From assembly GCA_964519955.1 (NCBI GenBank), contig CAZFLM010000007.1, positions 1 through 64,000 of the forward strand: 64,000 nucleotides of DNA, in the 5' to 3' direction. Of the stretch, positions 49,828-59,474 are shown one piece after another (positions within the stretch are counted from its first letter, which is position 1; each line of letters opens with the position of its first letter). The position numbers and the translations under genes are program-made. Under the pieces are notes generated by a model that saw nothing but the letters and a program-made list of their open reading frames with translations, did not search any database and was not told where the DNA came from. This DNA comes from CAZFLM01 sp964519955. GTDB taxonomy: Bacteria > Armatimonadota > Chthonomonadetes > Chthonomonadales > CAJBBX01.

Positions 49828-51030
49828 CTACTGCGCGTGTGGGGCGCTCTTGCGGTCGGTCGTGGGCCTGCGCCGATCCGGCAGCAGCGCGTCGAGGACG
49901 GCCTGGTCCGGCTTCTGCGACGCGGCTGGCCCGAAGGGCGTGCGGCCAGGCCCCATCGCCGTGAACGTCTCGTTGTACGACCAGTACGCCCAGCCGATGC
50001 CGTGGTCGTCGAAGTACCGCCGCACGTCGGCGAGGTACCGGACCCGATCGGCAGGCGGCGCGGCCTCGTAGCATCCGAACTCGGCGCACCAGAGCCGCGC
50101 GCCGGGATAGCGCTCCCGCCAGACCACGGCCCGGGCCAGCCGCGCGACCACCTTCTCCCGCGTCCATCGCTCCGCCGCGTATTGCTCCACTCGCGCCCGG
50201 ATGTCGGCTCGCCACGCCTCCGGCGCCGCGGCGAGGAGGCCCGGCAGCACTGCCGTCGTCTCCGGGCCGGACGGGTAGGGGAGCCCCTTGATATACGGCA
50301 TGCTCCCCCCGAGCCACGGCCCGCCCTGCTGCGTGAAGAGCGCCGGCTCGTAGAACGTGAAGCTGTACAGAACGCGGCTGTCCGGCACCGGCGTGATGTG
50401 GTCGAGCCCTTCGACCGCGCCCATGCAGTCGCCGCTCAGGATCAGCAGGTGCCTCGGCGCTTCGGCACGCACTGCGCGCCACAGGCGTTGCTGCAGCGCG
50501 TCCCACCAGTTCCACGCGTTGGGGTCGGCGCTCGATCCGCTGGGCTCCGTCATGAGCTGCAGCGCGACGTACCGCGCCGACCAGCGCTGCGCCATGTGCC
50601 TGGCCAGGCCGCGCACGAACCCGAGGAACCGCTCGAACGCGGCGAGGTCGCCAAGGGCCGCAACCTTGTAGTCCGCCTCCGGGTGGACGCACACCACGAT
50701 GGGCAGGCGCTCGGCCACGGCGTAGGCTACCACCTCGTCTAGGTACGCGACCCGCGAGGCATCGAGCCCGGCGTCGGACTGGAACACGGCGGGGTTGACT
50801 AGAACCTTCACGAAGCCGAAGCCCATCGACTTGATGAGCCGCACGTCATCGCGGGCGATCCGCATGTGCGGCTCCGGAGGGTAGGCGCGTATCTGCCTAT
50901 CGACACACACTCCGCGCAACAGGGACGACGGGGACAGCGCGCTATTGCCCGCGGCACGAGCCCATAGGCCGCCGGATGCCGCCAGCATCGCCACGCCCGC
51001 GAGCACCCGGTACCATCGTACCGCGGTCAC
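49828..51030 (-). CDS. Exported GH5-like glycoside hydrolase
   Basis: 400 residues from a GTG at 51030 that overlaps the kinase stop (GTGA). It has an N-terminal hydrophobic signal (about 8-27). The barrel shows DDVRLIKSMGFGFVKVLVNP, LQLMTEPSG (acid/base Glu162), SFTFYEPALF and LWCAEFGCYE (nucleophile Glu317). This follows GH5 cellulase/mannanase layout, though NEP is replaced by TEP. The substrate is a beta-glycan, not further resolved. Its coupling to a multi-PAS histidine kinase gene is unusual and suggests common expression. Confidence 0.82.
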   Translation of the reverse strand: MTAVRWYRVLAGVAMLAASGGLWARAAGNSALSPSSLLRGVCVDRQIRAYPPEPHMRIARDDVRLIKSMGFGFVKVLVNPAVFQSDAGLDASRVAYLDEVVAYAVAERLPIVVCVHPEADYKVAALGDLAAFERFLGFVRGLARHMAQRWSARYVALQLMTEPSGSSADPNAWNWWDALQQRLWRAVRAEAPRHLLILSGDCMGAVEGLDHITPVPDSRVLYSFTFYEPALFTQQGGPWLGGSMPYIKGLPYPSGPETTAVLPGLLAAAPEAWRADIRARVEQYAAERWTREKVVARLARAVVWRERYPGARLWCAEFGCYEAAPPADRVRYLADVRRYFDDHGIGWAYWSYNETFTAMGPGRTPFGPAASQKPDQAVLDALLPDRRRPTTDRKSAPHAQ

Positions 51031-54000
51031 CTACGCGGACCGCCTCGCGAGGCGATCGCCCGCACCAATGCATCGCGCAGGGCGGCCCGTGTGAACGGCT
51101 TGCCCAGCACGACGTCGATGGCCTCCGGGCGCTCGCCGACGCTGTCCATCATGTCGCCGAAGCCCGTCAGCAGGATCACGGGCCGGTTAGCGTCGAGCAG
51201 CTTCAGGGCGCGAGCAAGCTGGTCGCCGTTCATCTCCGGCATCGCTCGGTCGGTGATGACCAGATCGTACGGGGCCGAGTTCGCCCGCTCGAGTCCCTCG
51301 CGTCCGTTGGCCGCCTGGTCGACGCGATGCCCGTCCGCGGCCAGGTACGCGGTGGTCACCCCGCGGACGGCGGGCTCGTCATCGACCACCAGGATCCGGA
51401 GCGCCTGGACGGCCGCCCCGGGCTCACGAGCCTGCGTTGGGCCGGCTGCCGGTTGCCGGACTGGCAGCCGGATCGCGATCGAAGTGCCCTGCCCCCAGGT
51501 GCTCTGGATATCGATCGCTCCCTCGTGCCGCTCCACGGTGCCATAGACGGTCGCCAGCCCCAGCCCGGTGCCCCGCTCTCCTTTGGTCGAGTAGAATGGC
51601 TCCAGGCATCGCCGTCGCGTCTCCTCGGTCATGCCCATGCCGGTGTCGCAGACGGACACCACCACGCTTGCCGGCGCCTCTGCGGTTCGGGCCAGGGCCG
51701 ACGAGCGCACCACGATCCTGCCATCGGCGCGCCGCTCGCCACCGGCCTGCGCCTCTACCCGCTGCATGATGGCGTCGGCTGCGTTGATAATGAGGTTGAT
51801 CAGGGCCTCGCGCAGCTCGGCTCCGTTGCCATAGAGTACCGGCGTCTCGGACAGCTCCTGTCTGAGTTCGATGGTGACCCCGGCAGCCTGCGCCTGGTCC
51901 TTCCAGCGTGGGCGCGCCAACGAGGCGGCCTGCTCGATAAGCTCGTTGACGCGCACCGGCAGGAAGACCTCGGCTTCCTCCCGATGACGGTAGAACCCGC
52001 GCAGTCTGAACACGACATGGCGTGCATCCTCGGCTGCCCGACCGATTGACTGGGCATACCGCCGCACCGTCGTGCCGTCCACGAGCGCCTCGTGCAGCTC
52101 GGCCAGCATTTCGGAGTAACCCAGGATGGGTGTCAGGAGGTTGTTGAAATCGTGCGCGATCCCGCTGGCCATCTGCCCCAGCGCGCGCAGCCGCTCCTGG
52201 CGGACCACCGTCTGCTGCGCCGCCGTCAGGTCCGCCAGCGCCTGCTCCAGCCGGCGATTGGCGTCGAGGAGCGCGTCCTCAGCCCGCTTGCGCTCCGTGA
52301 CGTCCATCGCCGCACCAGACGCGCGCAAGGGCTTGCCCTCGGCATCGCGCTCCACATCCGCGCCCCAGACCAACACGGTCCGGGTCTCACCGTCCGGACG
52401 CAAGACCCTGTACTCGAAGGGCTCGATGCCAAGACCCGACGCAACCGCCTCGATGGCGGCCGCGTTCCGGCCCCGGTCGTCCGGGTGGATCACCCGTGCT
52501 ACCTCGCTGAGAGGATCGGTGACTGCGGCAGGATCAAGTCCGTAGATCCTGTACATCTCGGCGGACCATCGCACCGTGTTGCTCTGCAGGTCCCAGTTCC
52601 AACTCCCCAAGTGCGCGAGGGCCTCTGCGGCAGCCAGATCTCTCTCGCTTTGGCGCAAGGCCTCCTCCGCCTGCTTGCGCTCGGTGATGTCGATCCCGAC
52701 GCCGGTGAAGTAGGTGCGCCCCTCGATCTCCAGCCGAACGGCTGTGAAGTGGAAGGGGATCCGCTTGCCGGACTTCGTGGTCAGCCTCGCCTCGGCCCAC
52801 GCGTAGCCCTCCACCAGCGCCCGCTGGACCCCGGCGGTGATGGCTGCGATGGCGTCCTCATCGCCCTTGTACCAGTCGAGCACGTGCATTCCGGCTAGCT
52901 CATCGGCCGAGTAGCCCGTTACCTCCTGGTGCGCCCGATTCCAGCGCACCAGGTACCCGTCCGAATCGTAGAGATAGAGCAGCCCGGGCACGCTGTCCAT
53001 CACCGCGTCCGTGAACACTCTCTGAGCCTGGAGGGCCTCTTCCGCGCCTCTGCGCTCCGTGACGTCGCGCGCAACAACGAGGGTGGCGCGCCTGCCCTCG
53101 AACGTGAACGGCGACGCGACCACATCGACATCGACCGGCGTGCCATCCAGCCGCAGGAACTCCTCGGCCAGAGGGGGTGCGTAATGTCCGGCCGCCATGT
53201 CTCGGACACGATCCGCCACGACCGCCCTCCAGGCGGGATGGACACGCTCCAGCATCGCCGTGCCGATCAGTTCGTCGGCGGACGATGCCCCAAGCAACGC
53301 CAGGGCCGCTGGATTCGCGTAGAGCAAGACCCCGTCGGCGTGCACGATGATCGCGTCGGGGCACAGATCGACGAGCGACCTGTAGCGCTCCTCGCTCTCT
53401 CGCAGGGACTCCTCCGCCCGCTTGCGCTTCGAGATGTCCAGCCCGACTCCCACGAGGTGCGAGCGCCCGTCGATGGACAGGCCCACCCCGGTCAACAGGT
53501 ACGGTACCCGCCGACCGTCCTTGAGCTTGAGGAGGACCTCGACCTCCTCGTACCCGCCTTCCGACACCCTCGCCAGAGCCTGACCCGCAGCGTCGAGCGA
53601 AGCCGGGTCGCCCTCAAACCAGTCCCACCAGTGCATCCGGCCCAACTCATCGGCCGAGTAGCCCGTCATCGTCTCGTCGTTCTTGTTCCAACGAACCAGC
53701 AGACCTGTCTCGTCGTACAGGTAGAGCAGGCCCGGCACGCTGTTGAGTACGGCGTCGGTGACGCTCCGCTCAGCCCGCAGGGCATCCTCGGCGCGCTTCC
53801 GCGCGCTCACGTCGCGCACGAACGCTACGTACCGATCGCCGCCGGGCATGAGTACCGTGCTGATCTCGACGTCGGCCTCGGAGCCGTCCTTCCTCCGCAG
53901 GCGCGTCTCGAAGCGCTGCGGCCCCGCGTGCAGGATCAGATCGATGTGCTCGCGCACTTGCGCCGGGCTCTCCGCAGCCTCGACCTGGGCGATGGTCTGG

Positions 54001-55013
54001 CCGAGCAGCTCGTCACGCGTGTAGCCCAGCAGAGCACAGACGGCGTCGTTCGCCTCCGAGATGCGGCCGTCGAGCCCGATCATCCAGAACCCATCCATCG
54101 AGGTGCCCGCAACCGCCGCAAACTGCTCCGCGCTCCGGCGCAAGGTCTCCTCGGCCCGCTTCCGCTCGCTCACATCGCGCGCGAACGCGATGAACCGATC
54201 GCCGCCCGGCATCATAACGGTGCTTATCTCGGCGTCGAACGTGGAGCCGTCCTTCCGGCGCATCTTCGTCTCGAAGCGCCGATGGCCGCTGTCGCGCACA
54301 GACTCCATCACCGCCACCAGGTCATCCGGAGTCTGCAGCGCGTCCAGATCGGCGACCGTCCTGGCGAGTAGCTCCTCACGCGTGAAGCCCAACATCCGAC
54401 AGAGGGCGTCGTTGGCCTCCGCGAGCCGCCCGTCTGGCAGGATTGCCAGGAACCCGTCCATCGAGGTTCCCACCAGTACCGAGAACTGCTCCGCGCTCTG
54501 CCGCAGCACCTCCTCGGCGCGCTTGCGCTCGGTGGAGTCGGCGAACGTAACGATAACGCTGTCCAGCGGACGTTCGAGATCCGGGGCCACCGCGATCACC
54601 GACCAGACGTGCCGCCAGTTGCCTTGCGCGTCTGCGTACCGCGCCTCGCAGTCGAACCGGGTCCCGCCATCCCAGAGCGCGACGAGGAGGTCACGGAAGG
54701 CATCGGTCATCTCGCCCGTGAGCCCGGCGGCCAGGTCGCGAGGGAAGTCGATCACAGAGGGGAGACCGAAGGAGCGCACGCTCTCCTCGTTGACGTAGCG
54801 AACACGCACGAGGGAGGCGAGGCGGAGCACTTCGGAGGGGCGTTCCTTTAGGTAGGCGTGGAGATCGGTCACGCCCGCGGCGCGGAGCGCGTCCATCTCC
54901 ACTGCTACCTCGGAGAAGTCCTCATCCCAGATGCAGACCGGGGCATGGTCCAGCACCGAGCGCAGGGAGGGCTCAGGCTGGACCACTTCCTCCGGGCTAT
55001 GCGGCTGACTCAT
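51027..55013 (-). CDS. Hybrid histidine kinase with seven PAS domains and a receiver
   Basis: 1,328 residues, no membrane segments, so the sensor is probably cytoplasmic. About seven PAS modules occupy residues 15-920; most end in a PAC linker such as ERKRAEETLRRS, and pairs 2/3 and 4/6 are near duplicates (EQFSVLVGTSMDGFLAILPD, EQFAAVAGTSMDGFWMIGLD; SVPGLLYLYDETGL, SVPGLLYLYDSDGY). The transmitter has ASGIAHDFNNLLTPILGYSE with phospho-acceptor His954, and FYSTKGERGTGLGLATVYGT as the ATP lid. The C-terminal receiver has VVDDEPAV and VITDRAMPEMNG (Asp1255). No output regulator is nearby. PAS repeats suggest several signals or redox/heme-type ligands. Confidence 0.92.
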   Translation of the reverse strand: MSQPHSPEEVVQPEPSLRSVLDHAPVCIWDEDFSEVAVEMDALRAAGVTDLHAYLKERPSEVLRLASLVRVRYVNEESVRSFGLPSVIDFPRDLAAGLTGEMTDAFRDLLVALWDGGTRFDCEARYADAQGNWRHVWSVIAVAPDLERPLDSVIVTFADSTERKRAEEVLRQSAEQFSVLVGTSMDGFLAILPDGRLAEANDALCRMLGFTREELLARTVADLDALQTPDDLVAVMESVRDSGHRRFETKMRRKDGSTFDAEISTVMMPGGDRFIAFARDVSERKRAEETLRRSAEQFAAVAGTSMDGFWMIGLDGRISEANDAVCALLGYTRDELLGQTIAQVEAAESPAQVREHIDLILHAGPQRFETRLRRKDGSEADVEISTVLMPGGDRYVAFVRDVSARKRAEDALRAERSVTDAVLNSVPGLLYLYDETGLLVRWNKNDETMTGYSADELGRMHWWDWFEGDPASLDAAGQALARVSEGGYEEVEVLLKLKDGRRVPYLLTGVGLSIDGRSHLVGVGLDISKRKRAEESLRESEERYRSLVDLCPDAIIVHADGVLLYANPAALALLGASSADELIGTAMLERVHPAWRAVVADRVRDMAAGHYAPPLAEEFLRLDGTPVDVDVVASPFTFEGRRATLVVARDVTERRGAEEALQAQRVFTDAVMDSVPGLLYLYDSDGYLVRWNRAHQEVTGYSADELAGMHVLDWYKGDEDAIAAITAGVQRALVEGYAWAEARLTTKSGKRIPFHFTAVRLEIEGRTYFTGVGIDITERKQAEEALRQSERDLAAAEALAHLGSWNWDLQSNTVRWSAEMYRIYGLDPAAVTDPLSEVARVIHPDDRGRNAAAIEAVASGLGIEPFEYRVLRPDGETRTVLVWGADVERDAEGKPLRASGAAMDVTERKRAEDALLDANRRLEQALADLTAAQQTVVRQERLRALGQMASGIAHDFNNLLTPILGYSEMLAELHEALVDGTTVRRYAQSIGRAAEDARHVVFRLRGFYRHREEAEVFLPVRVNELIEQAASLARPRWKDQAQAAGVTIELRQELSETPVLYGNGAELREALINLIINAADAIMQRVEAQAGGERRADGRIVVRSSALARTAEAPASVVVSVCDTGMGMTEETRRRCLEPFYSTKGERGTGLGLATVYGTVERHEGAIDIQSTWGQGTSIAIRLPVRQPAAGPTQAREPGAAVQALRILVVDDEPAVRGVTTAYLAADGHRVDQAANGREGLERANSAPYDLVITDRAMPEMNGDQLARALKLLDANRPVILLTGFGDMMDSVGERPEAIDVVLGKPFTRAALRDALVRAIASRGGPRR

Positions 55014-55125
55014 GACGCGCTATACCTCCTCGCTCCCCGTGGCTCCGGGCTGTACCCCCGAACACGGAGATGCAGGATAGCTCGCGTCCTGCGTCACGGC
55101 CTGGACGCACGACAGTGGCGACGGC

Positions 55126-56904
55126 CTAGCGGGCATGTACCTTGATGGGCCCGCCCGTGTTCGCATCGAATGCCGGCGCGCGCTTCGTGGCGGAGGTCAT
55201 TGTGAGCGAGGATGCCTGCACGCCAAGCGTGCGATCGTCGTTGGACCCGGGTATGGTCGTGCGCGGCACCCACCCCTTGACGCGCAGCGTCAGCACCACC
55301 CGGTCGTCGCCGGCAGCCGGCACGGCGGCGGTCAACGTCTGCGCGCCGGACCGGGTGATGGCTGCCAACTTGCGGGCGCCGAGGTAGACGCCGGCATCCT
55401 TCGAGACAGCCTGAGCGGGCACTTCGAGCTGCAGCTTCAGCGAGTAGGTCTGGCCCGGGTTCACGGGTAGCACCAGCCGCGACTCGGCGCCGCTCCAGCG
55501 GTAGGTGCGCCCGTCCTTGCCCTGCGACTTCTCGCGCCCGGAGAACTCGCGCAGGTACCGCCCATCGCCCTCCGCGCCCACCGTGACCACGTAGCCGGAC
55601 CGAGCGGCCGAGGTCCACTGCACCGGGTCGACCTGGTTGGCGTACGACTGCGTGCGCGCCCCGGCCAGGTTCTCGGCCGTGAAGCCCTGATCGCCCTGGT
55701 TGCCGAGGAGGATGACCGACTTGGCGGTCGCGCCCACCTTCACGTTCAGGTCGCCGGCGCCGAACGTACATCCCTGCACGATGGCGCGCCCCGCGTCGAT
55801 CTGGATGGCGGGGGACCGCTTCTGCTTGATGTCCCAGTTCACGAAGTTGCACGCGTTGGCCGTGAACTGCCCGTTCGGCGCCTTCATCACGACGCAGCGG
55901 TCGATGGGCCCCCAGAACGAGCAGTTCGTCAGGCTGACCTTGCCCTCCACCTTCGGGCCGACCTCGAGCGTCACGGCGTCGGTGCTGCTCCAACGCCCCA
56001 CGAACTCGCCGTTGGTGATCAGCAAGCCCGGCGCCTGGGCCTGCTCCACCAGCACCGCCCGCTGGCACGAGTCAGCGCCGATGCCCAGGAAGTTCCCGTT
56101 CGTGCCGCCGTCCTTGACCTCGCTGAACTTGTAGCCCACCCCGTAGCCGAAGCAGAACGTGTTCGACACGTAGTGCCAGTCCGTCCGAGCCAGCTCGAAC
56201 GCCACCCCCTTCGTGTTCACCCACTTGCAGTACGGGTTGTTGGGGTCGTAGGCTACCCCGAACGGCCAGAAGTGGATGTTCTCGATGTGGCCGATGTCGT
56301 AGCACTGGTCGACGAAGATGCCTCGCTTGATGGGGTAGCCCGTGATGTTGCGGATCAGGTGCCGATGGGCGCGCACCATCTTGATGCCCTCGTAGGGGTT
56401 GAGCAGCAAGCACTCCTGTACCCCGACGTTCGTGCTGTCAGTCGACCCAATGCAGGGCGGGTAGGGCACGGGCGGCACGTCGGCCTGCTTCCACTCGGGG
56501 TAGGCGATGATGAAGCCGACGATCGACGAGTTGGTGCCCGTGAGGCTGACGAAGGGCGCGGCTTCCGGCTTCCCGCGCCCCGCGTAGGCCAGGAGCGCCG
56601 AGCCGTCCAGCTTCTCGTTCATGCCCCCGATGAGCGTGGGCGGCACCCGGTGCGTGCCCTGCAGGCAGACACCGGAGGGAACGGTCAGGTTGCCTGCGAT
56701 GCGGAAGCGGCCGGCCGGCACAACCACGGTTCCGCCCCCCGCCTTGCCCGCCGCATCGAGGGCTGACTGGAACGCGGCGGTGTCGTCCGTCTTGCCGTCG
56801 CCCTTGGCGCCCATCTCCGTCACGTTCCAGGTGACCGTCTGCGCGCAAGCGCAGGCCGCCGCACACAGCAGAACGCCAACCAACCCAACCGCTCGCCTCA
56901 CCAT
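55126..56904 (-). CDS. Exported parallel beta-helix protein (pectate lyase-3 superfamily)
   Basis: 592 residues from the ATG at 56904 (AAGGAGAGG upstream). The signal peptide ends near ACACAQ. GAKGDGKTDDTAAFQSALDA with GGGTVVVPAGRFRI is the standard opening of the Pectate_lyase_3 family, often seen in phage tailspikes and in GH28/GH55-like enzymes. A beta-helix with many short repeats follows to about residue 400, and then a C-terminal beta-rich domain (about 440-590, LRLKGWV-type strands). Catalytic residues are not identified. It lies between GH29 and the kinase in the glycan operon; polysaccharide lyase or hydrolase is likely, adhesin possible. Confidence 0.8.
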   Translation of the reverse strand: MVRRAVGLVGVLLCAAACACAQTVTWNVTEMGAKGDGKTDDTAAFQSALDAAGKAGGGTVVVPAGRFRIAGNLTVPSGVCLQGTHRVPPTLIGGMNEKLDGSALLAYAGRGKPEAAPFVSLTGTNSSIVGFIIAYPEWKQADVPPVPYPPCIGSTDSTNVGVQECLLLNPYEGIKMVRAHRHLIRNITGYPIKRGIFVDQCYDIGHIENIHFWPFGVAYDPNNPYCKWVNTKGVAFELARTDWHYVSNTFCFGYGVGYKFSEVKDGGTNGNFLGIGADSCQRAVLVEQAQAPGLLITNGEFVGRWSSTDAVTLEVGPKVEGKVSLTNCSFWGPIDRCVVMKAPNGQFTANACNFVNWDIKQKRSPAIQIDAGRAIVQGCTFGAGDLNVKVGATAKSVILLGNQGDQGFTAENLAGARTQSYANQVDPVQWTSAARSGYVVTVGAEGDGRYLREFSGREKSQGKDGRTYRWSGAESRLVLPVNPGQTYSLKLQLEVPAQAVSKDAGVYLGARKLAAITRSGAQTLTAAVPAAGDDRVVLTLRVKGWVPRTTIPGSNDDRTLGVQASSLTMTSATKRAPAFDANTGGPIKVHAR

Positions 56905-56960
56905 CGGACCTCTCCTTGTGGCGCCCGTCACCTACCCGGCACGGAAGAGCGCGCCGCGAA

Positions 56961-58307
56961 CTACTTAACCTTCAGCACGATGACCGTTGCCGCAGGGTCG
57001 GACGCCGTGGCCGGGACGCGCACGGCAGTCCCGTCGGCGCCAGCCTCGACCGCGAGGCGCGTCTTGGGCGCGGCCAGCAGCGACGCGGAGACCACCTTCT
57101 GCTGCATGGCGGGCACCTTCAGCACGCCGTCCTTCGGCCAGTCGAACACGAACAGGTACACCTTGCCCGGCTTCGCGGTGGCGCGCCCCCAGTCCGGCTT
57201 CGCGAACGGACTCGCGGTGGTGCCATAGATCGCCTCGCCGTTCGCCTTCATCCAGCGCCCCATATCGCGCAGGCGCTCGTTGATGGCGTCCGGGAACACG
57301 CCCTCCGGCGTCGGCCCCACGTTCAGCAGCAGGTTGCCGCCCTTCGACGCGATGTCGATGGTCATGCGGATCAGGTCAGCGGACGACTTCCAGTTGTGAT
57401 CGTTCTTCTTGAAGCCCCACGTGTCGTTCATCGTGATGCACGACTCCCAGTCGACGCCGGGCATGCCGGTGGACGGGACTTCCTGCTCGGGCGTGCCGTA
57501 GTCGCCGGCGAACTCCGCGCTCTTCGACATCCCGGCCATGCCCTGGCGGCCCTTGTCCACGCGGTTGTTCACGATGATCTTGGGGTCGAGGCCGCGGACG
57601 TAATCGTACAGGTCAAGCCCATCCTTGTGGGTCCAGGTGCTCTCCCACTCGCCGTCGAACCACATGATCCCCGGGTTGTACTCGTCGACAAGCTGCTTGA
57701 GCTGCGCCTTCATGTACGCCACGTATCGCGTGAGGTCGGCGCCATCGGTCGTGCGCTTGTCCCACTCGCGGCGCGGCAGGTAGTCCGGGTGGTGCCAGTC
57801 CATGATGGAGTGGTAGAAGCAGAGCCGGATGCCGGCCTCCTTGCACGCGACCGACAGCTCCTTCAGGATGTCGCGCTTGAACGGCGTGGCCATGACCGTG
57901 TAGTCGGAGTTGTGCGCGTCGAAGAGGCAGAAGCCGTCGTGATGCTTGCTGGTGATGACGATGTACTTCATGCCCGCGTCCTTGGCGGTCTTCACCCAGG
58001 CGCGGGCGTCGAACTTCACGGGGTTGAACTGCGGCACGAGGGTCTCGTAGTCCGCCACGGGGATGCGCGCGCCAGTCATGATCCACTCGCCGAGGCCGCC
58101 GATCTGCTTGCCGTCCCACTCGCCGCCCGGAATGGCGTAGAGCCCCCAGTGGATGAACATGCCGAACCGAGCCTGCCGGAACCAGGCCATGCGCTTGTCG
58201 CGCGCTTCCTTCGTCTCCTTCTGAGCCTGGGCGCCGGCAACGGCCAGCCCCGCCACCAGAAGCGCCGCGCTCAGCGCCGCAACCCGCAGTGTACGTGAAA
58301 CGTGCAT
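56961..58307 (-). CDS. Exported alpha-L-fucosidase, GH29
   Basis: 448 residues; signal peptide to about 28. The barrel contains ARFGMFIHWGLYAIPGGEWD, KYIVITSKHHDGFCLFDAHN, CFYHSIMDWHHPDY, and MWFDGEWESTW, where Asp218 is the predicted nucleophile. TIDIASKGGNLLLNVGPTPE with FPDAINERLRDMGRWMKANG is strongly conserved in GH29. This enzyme removes terminal fucose with retention of configuration, and with the GH95 gene at 33374 gives the cell two fucosidase families. The gene follows the creatininase-like gene by 28 bases and is 56 bases ahead of the beta-helix gene. Confidence 0.93.
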   Translation of the reverse strand: MHVSRTLRVAALSAALLVAGLAVAGAQAQKETKEARDKRMAWFRQARFGMFIHWGLYAIPGGEWDGKQIGGLGEWIMTGARIPVADYETLVPQFNPVKFDARAWVKTAKDAGMKYIVITSKHHDGFCLFDAHNSDYTVMATPFKRDILKELSVACKEAGIRLCFYHSIMDWHHPDYLPRREWDKRTTDGADLTRYVAYMKAQLKQLVDEYNPGIMWFDGEWESTWTHKDGLDLYDYVRGLDPKIIVNNRVDKGRQGMAGMSKSAEFAGDYGTPEQEVPSTGMPGVDWESCITMNDTWGFKKNDHNWKSSADLIRMTIDIASKGGNLLLNVGPTPEGVFPDAINERLRDMGRWMKANGEAIYGTTASPFAKPDWGRATAKPGKVYLFVFDWPKDGVLKVPAMQQKVVSASLLAAPKTRLAVEAGADGTAVRVPATASDPAATVIVLKVK

Positions 58308-58335
58308 ATCTCTCCCCTAATGGTTGATGTGCGTG

Positions 58336-59235
58336 CTATGGATACGGCGGCACCCGCCAGTTTGCATGCCAGCGCGACTCGGGCGGCACGTCGTCGCCCT
58401 CGCCCCAGGCATCCTGCATCGTCATGAAGCCCGGCAGCGCCGGCTCGACGACCTCCCGCCACACGCGCTCCACATCGCCGAAGGTGCGCAGCGTGTGCGC
58501 CGGCCTGGCGCGCTCGTACTCCGCGCGCAGCTCGCGTGCCTTGGCGCCGAGCCACCGCACCTCGTCCGCCACCATCCGCTCGCCTACGCGGCGGTTCGCC
58601 TCCCGCACGTTCGGCCCCATCGCGAGATGGCTCCCCGGCGTGCCCTCGGGCGGGATGCGTGACACGTCGACGCACTCCGACTCCAGCGCCCACAGCAGCG
58701 AGGTCTCCACCTTCCCCGCATGGTCGCCGCCGCTGCGGCCGTCATTGTCGAAGCCGGGCGTGTTCGCCTCGAAGTCCGGCAGACCGCAGAGGCGCGTGCC
58801 CACGTGCGGCTGCAGCAGGCCCAGCAGCGTGTTGAGGTCCTGCCAGTTCGGCCCGTAGTGCCCCGTCAGGAACATCGCCGCCTCGAAGCCCAGCACGTCG
58901 GCCGCGCGCACGTGGTAGCACACGTTGCGGAAGTGCTGCCACGGCGGCACCGAGGTGAGCCACGTCCGCTCGACCTCGCCGACGTGCTTCCGCGCCCACA
59001 CCGCGTAGCCGCTCAGCTCGTGGATGTGCCAGTACTCCGTCGGCGCGACGATGCCCCCGTGCTCCCGCGCCGCCCGACACGCAATGGCCGCCGCCTTCAG
59101 CGCGTCCAGCCCCAGCGCGCACTGCGGCCCATGCGGCTCGCACAGCCCCTGCGGGAAGTAGACGACCGGGCACTCCGCGAACGCCGCCTCCAACTCATCG
59201 GGGAACATCCGCTCCCAACGCACTTCGCGCTTCAT
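58336..59235 (-). CDS. Creatininase-family amidohydrolase
   Basis: 299 residues. The family fingerprint YFPQGLCEPHGPQCALGLDA gives the metal ligands Glu33, His35 and Asp44; TGHYGPNW and GDHAGKVETSLL give further ligands (His and Glu). Members open a cyclic amide (creatinine) or act on formamidopyrimidine or mycofactocin precursors. It lacks a signal peptide. Its position at the head of a glycan operon is not explained by any known member; it may belong to a lactam-type sugar or cofactor step. Divergent from the Tat-exported gene. Confidence 0.85.
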   Translation of the reverse strand: MKREVRWERMFPDELEAAFAECPVVYFPQGLCEPHGPQCALGLDALKAAAIACRAAREHGGIVAPTEYWHIHELSGYAVWARKHVGEVERTWLTSVPPWQHFRNVCYHVRAADVLGFEAAMFLTGHYGPNWQDLNTLLGLLQPHVGTRLCGLPDFEANTPGFDNDGRSGGDHAGKVETSLLWALESECVDVSRIPPEGTPGSHLAMGPNVREANRRVGERMVADEVRWLGAKARELRAEYERARPAHTLRTFGDVERVWREVVEPALPGFMTMQDAWGEGDDVPPESRWHANWRVPPYP

Positions 59236-59408
59236 GGTCGCCTCCCGTACAGCCTGCGCAGGCGGGCTTCGTGCCGTCCCTAGGCGCGGTTGCGACCGCC
59301 GGCCCGCCCCCCCGCCGCGCCCGGGCCACGCCCACGCGCTCCATCACTGTCGCGCCTCGGAACGCTCTGTGGCGCACCGTATGGCGTGCGTTCCCCATCG
59401 GGAGGGCA

Positions 59409-59422
59409 GGTTCCTGCAGGAA
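59409..59422. promoter_or_regulatory. Perfect 14-bp palindrome in a divergent promoter region
   Basis: GTTCCTGCAGGAAC lies in the 239-bp gap between the divergent creatininase-like and Tat-protein genes. A dimeric regulator site is plausible because both directions would be affected, but no second copy was found. The rest of the gap shows only small GC hairpins. Confidence 0.35.
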
Positions 59423-59474
59423 CGACGGGCCCCTGTTCCGAACCTGGCCCCAGCAACACGAAGGAGTGCGAACC

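Noticed and set aside
58285..58300. ACGTGAAAC half of a parS site at the start of the GH29 gene
   Set aside because: Only one arm matches; the other half (AGTGT) does not fit the consensus and the sequence codes for the signal peptide.
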